From assembly GCF_963169125.1 (NCBI RefSeq), contig NC_084800.1, forward strand, positions 53,304,866 to 53,368,865: DNA of 64,000 nucleotides, written 5' to 3'. Positions within the stretch are counted from its first letter, which is position 1. Each line of letters starts with the position of its first letter. This stretch comes from Humulus lupulus (Eukaryota > Streptophyta > Magnoliopsida > Rosales > Cannabaceae). Below are positions 19,211-29,632 of this stretch, piece after piece. The position numbers and the translations under genes are program-made. The notes below the pieces were generated by a model. That model was not told the origin of the DNA. It saw nothing but the letters and a program-made list of their open reading frames with translations, and did not search any database.

Positions 19211-22200
19211 CTACATCGGCTCTATTGCTTTCTCGATTCCCACTCTTGGGTCGAGTTCATCAAAGTATGCCTCCTGAGCACCCCCAGTTTCTGGTAATTC
19301 TTCCGCCAAAGGAATGGCAGCAAACGTCTCCTGGACCGTGCAGACGGATCGGACGGAGACGTTATAACAGCTCCGTGCACTTCGTTGGTCTCCTCGGAGG
19401 GTGCCAATATGCCCATCGTCGCATGGAAACTTCAAACATAAGTGGCGTATCGAGGTTATGGCCCCACAATCGATTAGGACCGGTCGGCCTAAGATGGCAT
19501 TATACGCCGTGGGACAGTCGACCACCACGAATGTGCTGTGCTTGAAGGCACAAGCGTCGCTTTCTCCTCTGAGGGTGACTGGAAGTTGAATTTTGCCTAA
19601 TGGCATGAGTGCGTCCCCATTGAACCCTTGAATTTGGATGGGGCATGGGGCCAGGTCTGTCTCGGTTAATCCGATCGCGTGGAAGGCCGCTTTGAAGAGG
19701 ATGTTCACGGAGCTTCCGTTATCGACCAAGATCCGTGAGACCTTCTTATTGGCAATCTGGGCTTCCACCACGAGGGGATCGTTGTGGGGGAAGTGCACAT
19801 GTCGAGCATCGTCCTCCGTGAAGGTGATGGGAAGATCCATCATTCGGGGACGTTGAGCAGGTGATTGAACCAAGGCGCACATGTCCTCGGCGTGCTCTAA
19901 CTCCTTCAAGTACCTCTTCTGGGAGTTGCGGGAGCTTCCGGCAAGGTGTGGTCCTCCGGAAATGGTGGCTACGTGTCCGTCAACGGGTGGCGGAGCAAGG
20001 CCGGGCGGATATGGGTTGCCTGGTCCTGGAGCCAACAAGGCAATGGGCGCCGGAGCGGGTGGAGCAGGAAGCGCTGGGAACTGAGTCCCGGGAGCTTGGG
20101 GGTGACCGGCTCCAGGAGCGCTAGCGGCCCCCCTCTGTCCCGGGGAATATGTAGCTCCGTGAACTACCCCCTGTCCGGGATAGATAATGGGTATCCTCAC
20201 CCACTGACCGAGGTGTCCCGCTCTTGCCAGGGACTCGATCTCATCCTTCAGCTGAAGGCACTCATTCGTGGTGTGCCCCACGTCTCCGTGGAACTCACAC
20301 CTCTTATTGGAGTCTCGCGGACGCCTTCCTCCGTGAGACACTTTCGGGGGCTTCCTGTAGTTGACCATATTACAGGTCGCCCGATAGACATTCTCTCGCG
20401 AGTCTATCAAACTGGTATATTCCGTGAACTTGGGCTCATAGTCCTTCCGGGGTTTCTTTGAATGGTCTCCCCGGTTGGAGTTTCTTCCGCTTCGTTTGCT
20501 CCGCAATTGGCTCAAATTTCGTTCTGGGGCTTCCGCTTGCGGCTGCGGCATGCCAGGAGCGATACTACATCCAGTTTGTACTGCTCCGTACCCAGAGAAA
20601 TGGGTTTGACTCGGCGTCTGAGCAGACGCGGAAGGCCCATACACACTTGGAGTGAATCGGGCTCCTGGAAGCGTGAGGGCTGGTGCGGGAGCTTGCGAAG
20701 CAAAGCTCGGCGCAGTCACGGAAGGCGTTGGAGCCGGGGGAACTCCAAAGGCCTGCTGGTAGGCATCCTCAAGGTTGATGATTCCCTGAGCTTTTGACAT
20801 GAATTCGGACAGCGTTTCTGCCCGTCTCCTTTGCATTTCCCCCCATAGCAGGGAGCCGACAATAAGGCCCGATTGAAGGGCGATCAGCTTCATGTCATCG
20901 CTGACCTTGGTTTTTGCAGCAGCTTCCATCATTCTCTGAATGAAAGCTTTGAGGTTCTCAGTGGGTTGCTGCTTGATGTTGGTTAAGGAACCAACCTCCA
21001 TGTCGTGGTCGTGGTCGCGGGCAGCAATAAACTGCCTCCTAAACGCGGACTGTAGCTCCTTCCAACTGTGGATTGATCCGGGAGCTAAGCTTTTCCACCA
21101 GTCCTCCGCGGACTTGGTAAGGGTGAGTGAGAAGCACATGCATTTGGCGTCCTCACTGACACGCGCCACTTGCATCATTTTATTGTATTTAGCTAGGTGG
21201 GTACGCGGGTCTGTCCTCCCATCATATAATTCTATGTGAGGCATTTTGAAGTTATCCGGGAGGGACGTTTCCGCGATCCTCCGAATACATGGTTCCGGGT
21301 CTTCCTCCTCAGAGTCTGACAGGGCCCCACTTTGCTTCCGGACCAGCTTGGTCAAGGTAGCAATCTGTTCCTCGAGCCTCTTCGTATCACTCTCTGGGAG
21401 GTCATGTCCCCGGAGCTTGTCATTAATATGATTTCGGAGGTCATCTCCGCGAGGCCGGGCCTTTTCTCCTTTGGCCTTTTCATACTTGGCCTCCAACCTT
21501 CTTCTTAGGTCCACCGTGGACCAACTATCCTCGGAGTGCGAGTTCGCAGCCCGACCGTCCTGGTTGACGGAATCACTGGGGCGGTTGTTCCTTCCCCTAG
21601 GCCTGGGTGCCTTAGCACCGGGCCCTTTAGGCACAGAGTGCCCCCTTGGGGCTGAAGGACGTCTGGGCTTAGGAGCGCCAGAGACCTTCTGCGCGCGGGG
21701 GGGGCAGTCGGCCTGGTGATTCACGCCTTTAGGAGGTGCAGGGGCGTCAGCGCGCACAGGCTCTCCAACTTTTTCTTTGCCCTTGTTAGGGGCGGCTTTG
21801 GATGGTCCAGCAGCGGCTGGATCCGGCATGGGGGCATCAGCACCACCTAGAACAGAGGCATCCTCGTCCGAGTCGCCTAGATCTCCGAACTTACTTTGGA
21901 GGCGTTCCATCATGCGTTGCATTCTTTCGGAGACGCGCTCCTGCTCAGCAAGCTTGGCCTTAGTGGCCACCAGTTCTTCGGCTACTTGGACCAGTTCTGG
22001 GTCCTTCTCATAGTAGCAGCCGTCCTTGTAATAACCGTCTTGGACATACTCTTCTTCGTCTTCTAAGTATGTTGTATCTTCGGTACTGACCCGATCCTGG
22101 CGGGATGTCGGGTCTTCACCTTGGTAGTCCAAGGGTTCGCTTTGCACCACATCTTCCATCACGGTATCGGGGTTGACCGTAGCATTTTTGTCAACAGCGG

Positions 22201-22219
22201 ATTTTCTCGTAGTCACCAT
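19211..22219 (-). CDS. Gag-protease polyprotein, copy 1
   Basis: The open frame of about 1002 residues starts at the ATG at 22219 ([12 protein letters not shown]); the frame extends a little upstream without another ATG. The first third is acidic/basic low complexity with helices. The retrotransposon gag capsid-like domain is around residues 325-470 ([33 protein letters not shown]). A variant zinc knuckle ([14 protein letters not shown]) precedes a Pro/Ala-rich linker and the aspartic protease ([14 protein letters not shown], Asp-Asn-Gly as usual in this lineage). It ends at TAG 19211-19213, close to where copy 2 has a TAA. This may be a natural gag-PR/pol boundary or a mutation. A stretch at about 20690-20720 matches the 70-bp satellite unit. 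Confidence 0.88.
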   Translation of the reverse strand: MVTTRKSAVDKNATVNPDTVMEDVVQSEPLDYQGEDPTSRQDRVSTEDTTYLEDEEEYVQDGYYKDGCYYEKDPELVQVAEELVATKAKLAEQERVSERMQRMMERLQSKFGDLGDSDEDASVLGGADAPMPDPAAAGPSKAAPNKGKEKVGEPVRADAPAPPKGVNHQADCPPRAQKVSGAPKPRRPSAPRGHSVPKGPGAKAPRPRGRNNRPSDSVNQDGRAANSHSEDSWSTVDLRRRLEAKYEKAKGEKARPRGDDLRNHINDKLRGHDLPESDTKRLEEQIATLTKLVRKQSGALSDSEEEDPEPCIRRIAETSLPDNFKMPHIELYDGRTDPRTHLAKYNKMMQVARVSEDAKCMCFSLTLTKSAEDWWKSLAPGSIHSWKELQSAFRRQFIAARDHDHDMEVGSLTNIKQQPTENLKAFIQRMMEAAAKTKVSDDMKLIALQSGLIVGSLLWGEMQRRRAETLSEFMSKAQGIINLEDAYQQAFGVPPAPTPSVTAPSFASQAPAPALTLPGARFTPSVYGPSASAQTPSQTHFSGYGAVQTGCSIAPGMPQPQAEAPERNLSQLRSKRSGRNSNRGDHSKKPRKDYEPKFTEYTSLIDSRENVYRATCNMVNYRKPPKVSHGGRRPRDSNKRCEFHGDVGHTTNECLQLKDEIESLARAGHLGQWVRIPIIYPGQGVVHGATYSPGQRGAASAPGAGHPQAPGTQFPALPAPPAPAPIALLAPGPGNPYPPGLAPPPVDGHVATISGGPHLAGSSRNSQKRYLKELEHAEDMCALVQSPAQRPRMMDLPITFTEDDARHVHFPHNDPLVVEAQIANKKVSRILVDNGSSVNILFKAAFHAIGLTETDLAPCPIQIQGFNGDALMPLGKIQLPVTLRGESDACAFKHSTFVVVDCPTAYNAILGRPVLIDCGAITSIRHLCLKFPCDDGHIGTLRGDQRSARSCYNVSVRSVCTVQETFAAIPLAEELPETGGAQEAYFDELDPRVGIEKAIEPM

Positions 22220-22284
22220 CTCTTTAGCACGAAGTGAATACAAAAAACGTACACAGAAAAAGAGCTGACTAACAACTTCCTACA

Positions 22285-22306
22285 GCTCTCAATGAAAGCA
22301 CCAAAA
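22285..22306 (-). other. Primer-binding site region, copy 1
   Basis: Immediately inside the 5' LTR the minus strand reads TTTTGGTGCTTTCATTGAGA. Copies 2 and 3 share TTTGGTGCTYTCRTTGAGAG at the same place, and TGG is the expected complement of a tRNA 3' CCA. I did not identify the tRNA. Confidence 0.65.
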
Positions 22307-23194
22307 TGTTTACCGAGTTTTTCGGAAACGAATACAAACAGAATAATAAAAAGATAAGAACTGTAGAAATGCTGAAATGTAACTAAACAAACAGTGTTTT
22401 TACGTGGTTCAGGCGTTAACAAGCCCTAGTCCACGAGTCGATGTTATTATACTTGGAAAAGGTTACAGTAAGATGGCTGGTGCACAAGAACTTCACACAC
22501 TCACAGTGTTTCTCTCGGGTTCTCTTGAAGAAGATGAAGCTAGAGAGATTTTAGTAGAGTTTTTGCTATGTGATCTGTTGGTCGTCCCTCTTCTTGTAAA
22601 ATGAAGGGGTCTTTATAGCTAGGGTTTCGGATTAGGGTTTTTCTCTACGTACATGAGTCTTAATTACACCAGCCATAAATAGGGATACAATTACTGTAGT
22701 AGCATGGCTACAAGACTCTATGTGGGTATATTTACGTGAAAGTATGGGGAACACACAAAGTCAGCCGTCTTTTCCAAGTTGTCAGCAGAACAGTAGGCGA
22801 AAAGGTACCCTTAGGCGTGCTGGGATGTGTGCGGCTTTGACCTGACGGGCGTGTCAGGCGGGATCCTGTGTCAGGCGGATATCATTCCAAATATGCCTCC
22901 TCCAGGACTCGACCGTTTGGCTTTGTTCCGTGCGAGGCACGGAACTGCTTCCGCGGAGACCACTCGAAGAGCTTCTCCTAGAAGGGGCTTTCCTGAAGGA
23001 TACCCCTTCGGGAGTCCGGGAGAGTTGACGAGTTTCCGTGTTGTGTTTGCTTGGAAGAGTAATCCGGACACTAAACGGGAGAGGCGAAGCCTTTCTGTTC
23101 ATCCGCGAGCTCTGGTCACCTACCGTGAAAGACATCGATAATTCTGCTTCCCCGAGGACATCAATCTAAACGCTATCCGGAAATCTGGATAACA
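22307..23194 (-). repeat. 5' LTR of copy 1
   Basis: Identical to 8605-9492 except for about six substitutions, same length. It carries the minus-strand TATA box GCTATAAAGACC near 22604-22614 from which gag-pol would be transcribed. It is followed by the second GGAAC and then directly by the rest of copy 2 antisense exon 2. Confidence 0.93.
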
Positions 23195-24650
23195 GGAACC
23201 ATTTCTATGTATGGTCTTGGGTAGATGAGAGGGTACATAGGTTCGATAGCTGGCTCGGGAAGTACGACACCATGTATAGTCTGAACAAGGTATGGGACGG
23301 AATAGCCGTTCAATATGGGACTAATGACTATAGGGACCTTTCGAGGTTGACTTCCACCTATAGGGAAGGTACTCCCCTCGCCTCTTCTGAAGATGGGGGA
23401 ATTACCTGGTCGCCTAGCATGAGCTCAGGGGAGAGTTCCAGTTAGGTTTCTCTCCACTTGTCTTTTCATTCCTTGTTCGATTGCATCATGCTAACTTTTT
23501 TTTTTTTTTTGGGATATCTCATAATGCGATATGAATGTGCAGGTGATATGGACTCCGACCTTGACAATGTACTGGTTAGCGGAGGAGCTCAAAGGAGTAA
23601 GCGCCTGAGGGGGTCGCGGAAAACAGACCGGCCTATTAAGGTCCTTAAGAGGTCCGAGAAGACGCCTCCTCCCCCGGCTCTGGGTTCTCCGAGCCCAGTT
23701 TTGAGTCCACCTGCTCAGGCCGAGATGTCCCCTTCGACCTTACCTCCCGCTCCTCCTACAATCCAGGTCCATCCCTCGCTCGGCCCACCTCCGAAGAAAC
23801 CCTTAGCCTCAAGAACACAGTTGCTTTCGATTTCTACTCACGTCGATGAGAATGTGATCGGCAATGCAGCTGGACCCCATGGGGCTACGCTAGGCTCAGA
23901 CATTCTATCTCGGGTGGGCCAGAGTTTTGGCAGCTTCGACGCCCCTCGCTGGCAGTTCTTGAACAATGCTCGAGATTGCAACACTCTTTACGAGAAGAGC
24001 ATCAAGCTTACTGCTGCGGTAACCTTTCTTCTCTTGCTTCTAGCTGTATTTATACTTGGTTCATTTGCTAATTTGATTTCTTTGTATGCCGGACTCTTGC
24101 TGTCTCTGCTCAACTTAATTATAAGTTGAACAATGAGGTCCACTCGAGTATGTCTTTTGCTCAGGAGGTGAAGGATCTCCAACTCCAGTTGAGTGACGAG
24201 CTTAAGGACACAAAGGAAAAGATGAAGGCAGAGGCTGAGCAGCTAAAGGCCAAGATAGCCAAGCTTGAAAAAATGAATGCTCGGCTCGCGGAGCTTGAGA
24301 AGGTGAATGCTCGGGCCGCGGAGCTTGAGAAGATCAATGCCAAGCTTGAAGAAGAGAAGCCTGCCACTTTCGAGATCATGGAGGGTGAAAATACTCGTCT
24401 TCTTGAAGAGTTTAAGAAGAAGAAGGATCGAGTAGTCGACCTGGCCATGTATAGAATCTGGGCCAACAATGCCGACCTCGACATCAGCTTCTTAGGCCCT
24501 CTTGAATCAAAGCTCATGGATAAATGGCAAGCTCGGCTTGATGAGGAGGAGGCTGCTCGGGATGAGGCAGAGGGACCCAGGGATGATGCTGATGCTAAGA
24601 AGGCCAAGGAAGATGCTGAGAAGGCCAAGGAGAATGCTCATTCTTCTTAA

Positions 24651-25639
24651 ATCTCGCCTTGGGGCTGCGTCCCTCTGAATTTCTTGTAATAGTCTTTGTG
24701 TTTGATTTTTTGTTTTTTATGCCCCCGGGGCCAAGACAATTCTATAGCTTGTGGAAGAGCTTATGATATATGAAATACCATTCTTGACTTTCTTTTAATA
24801 TATTTGCTTTACATTTCTTGGGTCGAAATATTTCGCGCATTTTATATTAAAGTGTCCTGTATGCCTATTTATTCATACAAATATATGGTGGATTTAAGCT
24901 CGAGGTTCAATGCATTCATGCACAGTTTGCTCGAAATATCCGCATTCGATCTCGTTATTTGTCAAGGTCGGAGATTACTTTTACCATGCACCCGAAAGTG
25001 CTTATATGGTGTGTAATACAAATGGTTTAGTTATATCTTACCTTTTTAGTTACTTTTTCTCGTCCTCGAGTAGTTCCCCGAGGTTATGAGGTCGAAACTA
25101 TCGTTTTGCAAGATACTCCAACCTCAATCTCGACTTATCGTGAAGCGGGTTTATGTTCCCGCTTACTGTCGATTAGTTTTAGCTGGTTTGTTCCAAACCT
25201 ATTAAGGTCGTGTTTGGTTTGTAATCCACACACTTATATTTTTAATCTAGTTCGCATATTTGGTTACATCCAAACATTTTTATCTTTTGATAATTTGGTT
25301 ATGTCCAAACTTTCTTAGCTCGCGCGTTTGGTTACGTCCAAACACTTATATGTTTTTGATAGTTTGGTTATATCCAAACCATTTTAGATTGCGCATTTGG
25401 TTATATCCAAACACTTATATGCTTTTCGTATATGCTATTTTATTTTTTCAAGCTGATGGTATATGTACCACTGATGCCCCCTTAATATCCTATGAGTGTG
25501 ACCATAGGTTATTTAATTAAGAGAGATTGCAAAAAATACAGCATATTAAAATGAAATCAAACTTTATTCGAATAATTCAATAATAGGAAAATAGTACAGA
25601 CAAACAAGCATGGTTATAGGCGACACCATTCCTACACTA
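24651..25639 (-). other. Copy 2 hypervariable 3' untranslated region with a hairpin array
   Basis: This stretch lies between the antisense-gene stop and the end of pol. At 25250-25430 it holds at least five short hairpins of the form TTTGGTTAYRTCCAAA, separated by ACTTATATG or CTTAGCTCGCG segments. A minus-strand G5 tract (ATTAAGGGGGCATCAG) lies at 25473-25488. No coding region is supported here. Confidence 0.7.
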
Positions 25640-28600
25640 TTAATAGTAAGGTCGTGGATGTTCGCCATTCCATGCTCCTGGTACCAAACTTCCATTCAAT
25701 CTTGCCAAGTTGTATACGTCGGGTCGGATGACCGATTCTATCTGATAATGTTGACGCCGTTTTTCGTCAAAAGTGAATATAGAGCACGTAAACAATAAAT
25801 AGTTATAGCCAGAAAAATACAATAAAACAAGTAGGATTTTTTACGTGGTTCAGCAGTTAACTCAGCCTAGTCCACGAGTCTTTGTTATTAGAACTTTAAG
25901 ATATTTCTAGAAATTCTTCAGAGATGAATTCTCTAGAGTTTCTCTCAAGATCACAAAAATTTTCTTTTTTTACAAAGGTACAGGACTTCTCTATTTATAG
26001 AGGAAGTCTCAAAATACTATCCCTCACGTCTCTAGGAAGTTCTCCTTTACATCAATAAATTAAATGGCTTTAAAAGCCTATAACTCCTATATACAAGGAA
26101 ACGTCCCCTGAAGACCAGGGGGCGTATAACTGAATAATAAATATCCCTTTATTATAGGGACGTTACAACAATAAATGTAGACTGCGTCTCTCCAAGTGAC
26201 TCATTAAGATGTTCAAAGTTATCAATCTACCTCGTCAGTGCCGTGCCAGCCCAGTTCTCTTAGTGACTTTCGAGTTGTATTCCCGAGATCATGTGGTTTC
26301 GAGCTCATACTTATGTCAGGCTCGGAACTCCTGATCCGAGGCCACCCGAGAATAGACGTACATGTCTGTCTTTCGAGCTTGTGAGGACTTCGAGGCTACC
26401 ATCTTCGAGGTTACCACCTGCTTTGTAGGTTCGGTGCCTAGGTTGCGGACACGTATTCTAGACATTGCGAGCTCACACCTGACGAATCCAGCTTTCGAGA
26501 TCACAATTCTCAAGGTTCGAAATCTGGGTATAACAGATAAGGTCCTTCCCAATTTGGCCCGAGCACGCCAACTGCTGGATCCCGTGTTGCCAAGAATACA
26601 CGCCTCAGCACCAAATCTCCTACGCCGAATTTTCTATCTTGAACTCTTTTGTTGAAGTACCGGGTACCTCGCTGTTGGTATGCAACATTTTTTAGCTGAG
26701 CTTCATTCCTTCTTTCTTTGATTAGGTCCAAAGTTTCTTCGAGCTGGGATTGGTTTGAGGTTTGGTCATAAGCGAGGGATCCAATTGTGGGAATTTCGAC
26801 CTCAATTGGCAACATAGCCTCGCAACCATACGCTAGAGAAAATGGGGTATGTCCTGTTGATGTACGGGTCGTGGTCCTATATGCCCATAGGACTTGGGGC
26901 AATTCTTCGAGCCATCTTCCTTTAGCTTCTTCCAACTTTTTTTTAGCGAACTCTTTAGGGACTTATTTACAGCTTCGACCTGGCCATTCGCCTGGGGATG
27001 GGCCACCGATGAGAAGCTTTTTATTATCCCATTTTTTTTCGCAAAAGTTGGTAAATAGATTGCTGTCAAATTGAGTACCGTTATCGGACACAATCTTTCT
27101 TGGCATCCCATATCGACATATGATGTTCTTCACTACGAAATCGATGACTTTCTTCGAGGTGATCGTCACCAAAGGTTCGGCTTCGGTCCACTTTGTGAAG
27201 AAATCTATGGTGACTACTGCGTATTTCACTCTGCCTTTGCCAGTCAGCAATGAGCCTATGAGGTCGATTCCCCAGACCGCAAATGGCCAGGGGGATGTCA
27301 TCATAGTTAGCTTGGAAGGTGGAGCTCGAGGAATTGTGGCGAACCGTTGGCACTTATCACACTTCTTGACGTAGTCGAATGAATCTGTTTTGATGGTAGG
27401 CCAGAAGTATCCCTGGCATATGATCTTCTTGGATAGGCTATGCTCCCCAGTATGGTCTCCACAGAACCCTTCATGAATTTCCTCCATGATTTTCTTAGCT
27501 TCGGGTGGGGTCACACATCGGAGTAGCGGCATGGAATATCCTCTTCTATACAACTTTCCATCTATAATGGTATACCTGGGGATCTGATACATCATTTTTC
27601 GAGCCTTGGTTCATTCTTCTGGGAGAATGTTGGTCTCAAGGTATTTGAACTATCGGAGTCATCCAGGTTGGCTTGAAATTGATCATGCAAACATCCTCCT
27701 GCTCAGGCTCGTGAATACTGGGCGCGTGAGATGTTCGATTGGCACGACATTTAGTTCGTCAGTCTCAGTAGAGGCAGCAAGCCTGGCTAAGGTGTCCGCG
27801 TTTGAGTTCTGCTCCCGGGGGACCTGTTCTACGCATAGAACTCGAAATGCTCTAGTGCTGACTTTTCCTTTTCTAAATATGCATCCATTCTCGTACCACG
27901 AGCCTGGTACTCTCCTAAAATTTGATTAACCACCAGCTAGGGAATCGCTGTAGCAATGTATCGCTTTGGCCTTTAGTTCCTTGGCCATACGGAGCCCTGC
28001 CAGTAGGGCCTCGTATTCGGCTTCGTTATTCGACGCTTCGAAGTCAAATCTCAAAGCAGAGTGAAATCGACTTCCTGTTGGGGTGATCAAAATTACACCT
28101 GCCCCTGATCCATTCTCATTGGAAGACCCATCAATGTAAAGTTTCCACAGCTCGCGGGCCGGGGTTATAACTTCATCGTTGGTCACACCAGTGCATTCCA
28201 CTATGAAGTCTGCCAAGGCCTGTCCTCTTATGGTCGTCCTAGGATGATAAGTGATCTTGTATTGTCCAAGTTCAACGGCCCATTTGAGTAGTCGACCTGA
28301 GGCTTCTGGCTTGGACAAAACTTTTCTTAGTGGTTGATCGGTCAGTACATGGATGGGGTGCGCCTGAAAATAGGGTTGGAGCTTTCGAGATGAATGGTTT
28401 AGGCTGATAGCTAACTTCTCCATCAAGGGATATCTCGATTCTGCCCACAGTAACCTTTTACTGACATAATACACATGCCTTTGCACTTTTTGTTCTTCTC
28501 GCACGAGTACCGCGCTTATGGCGTGCTCGGTCGTAGCAAGGTATAGGTATAGAACTTTTCCCGTGATGGGTTTTGACAAGTTGGGGGGTTCTGCGAGGTG

Positions 28601-29632
28601 TTTCTTGAGCTCTTGAAAAGCCAACTCGCATTGCTCTGTCCATTCGAATTTTTTTGCCTCCCCTCAAAAGGTTGAAACATGGAAGACAACGTTCTGTAGA
28701 TTTTGAGATAAATCTACTTAGCGCCGCCATCCTGCCAGTTAAACTTTGGACATCCTTATGCTTTCGAGGTGAGGGCATATCAATTAGAGCCTGGATCTTG
28801 TTTGGATTTGCTTCTATTCCCCGTGCATTTACAATGAAGCCTAGGAATTTTCCCGAAGATACTCTGAAAGAGCACTTATGAGGGTTGAACTTCATGTTAT
28901 ATCTCCGTATTATGGAGAAGCATTCTTTGAGGTCATCAACATGGTTATTGTTATGTTGAGATTTAACTAACATATCGTCAACATAAACTTCCATGTTATT
29001 ACCTATCTGTTCGGAGAACATCATGTTTACGAGTCGCTGGTAAGTGGCTCTAGCATTCTTGAGCCCAAATGGCATGACGTTATAGCAATACAGTCCTTTG
29101 TCTGTACAAAACTCGTATGCTCTTGGTCAGGGGCATGCATGGCAATCTGGTTATATCCAGAATAGGCATCCATGAATGAAATGAGTCCATGCCTTGTCGT
29201 GGCATCCACGAGCTGGTCGATCCGAGGTAAAGGGAAGCAGTCCTTAGGACAGGCCTTATTGAGATTTGAGTAATCAATACAGGTTTGCCATGTCCCGTTA
29301 GGCTTCGGGACTAGCACCGGGTTGGCCACCCAATCGGGGTAAAAAGCGTCCCTGATGAATCAGTTTGCTTTCATCCTGTCGACTTCCTCTTTAAGGGCCT
29401 TTTTCCTGTCGTCATCCAGTAGTCTTCGCTTTTGCTGCTTCAGAGGGAAGCTTTTGTCGATATTCAATGTGTGGCTCACCACATTCGGACTTATCCCTAT
29501 CATGTCCGAATGCGACCATGCGAAGACATCCTGGTTCTTTTTTAAGAAGCAAATTAATTGCTATTTCGTTTCTTTGGGAAGGTTTTTCCCTACCTTTACT
29601 ATTTTTGGGGGATCTCCCTCCTCGAGCCTGAT
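25640..29632 (-). pseudogene. pol of copy 2 (RT, two RNase H, integrase), decayed and split
   Basis: The order on the minus strand is RT (connector KKNQDVFAWSHSDMIG near 29530, NPVLVPKPNGTWQTCID at 29329-29280, a frameshift near 29075, YVDDMLVKS near 28990), RT-linked RNase H and second RNase H (WKLYIDGSSNENGSG, 28624-27926), then integrase (CDKCQRF, WGIDLIGSLLTGKG, SDNGTQFDS, HPQANGQVE pieces; 27595-26510). The C-terminus (DVYNLARLNGSLVPGAWNGE) resumes at 25748-25640 beyond a solo LTR. Multiple frameshifts and stops exist (near 27111, 26963 and 27926). The RT and integrase catalytic motifs can still be recognised. Non-functional. Confidence 0.85.
25749..26535 (-). mobile_element. Solo LTR (copy 3 family) inside the copy 2 integrase
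   Basis: A 787-bp LTR starts TGTTGACGCC and ends GGTATAACA on the plus strand. It is flanked by GATAA (25744-25748 and 26536-26540), with integrase coding sequence continuing on both sides (LGPNWEGPY to the right, QIESVIRPDVYNLARL to the left). It resembles the LTRs at 48275 and 59765. The internal region was probably lost by LTR-LTR recombination after insertion. Confidence 0.9.

Larger units (their letters stand above)
8605..23194 (-). mobile_element. Tat-lineage Ty3/gypsy retrotransposon copy 1, young and complete
   Basis: Two 888-bp LTRs (8605-9492 and 22307-23194) with six differences by eye are flanked by GGAAC (8600-8604 and 23195-23199). The total is 14590 bp. gag-PR, RT, two RNase H domains and integrase read on the minus strand; a multi-exon antisense gene reads on the plus strand next to the left LTR. 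The dual RNase H (an RT-linked domain and a second one starting VYVDGAS) and the antisense gene are hallmarks of the Tat group. It landed inside exon 2 of the copy 2 antisense gene. Four nonsense codons in gag-pol and an altered integrase residue make it non-autonomous despite its youth. Confidence 0.93.
7254..24650 (+). pseudogene. Antisense gene of copy 2, interrupted by copy 1 and decayed
   Basis: The exons read as 7254-8111, 8195-8604 continued at 23200-23440, 23543-24018 and 24093-24650. Splice sites and phases match copy 3. Exon 1 encodes the N-terminal globular domain (GEPSTSQPRREFFEAEHYW, then AWSQEHMKAGAILPLKSFF, GLAPFQLNTNSYRVL). Exon 4 encodes a coiled coil with repeated LEK heptads and a conserved tail (AMYRIWANN...FLGPLESKL). 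Damage: TAG at 7908-7910; a 34-base deletion near 7993 between two CGAGCT copies, shifting the frame; copy 1 inserted in exon 2 at GGAAC; TAG just before the second intron; and the last acceptor changed to GG at 24091-24092. A dead gene, function unknown. Confidence 0.75.
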
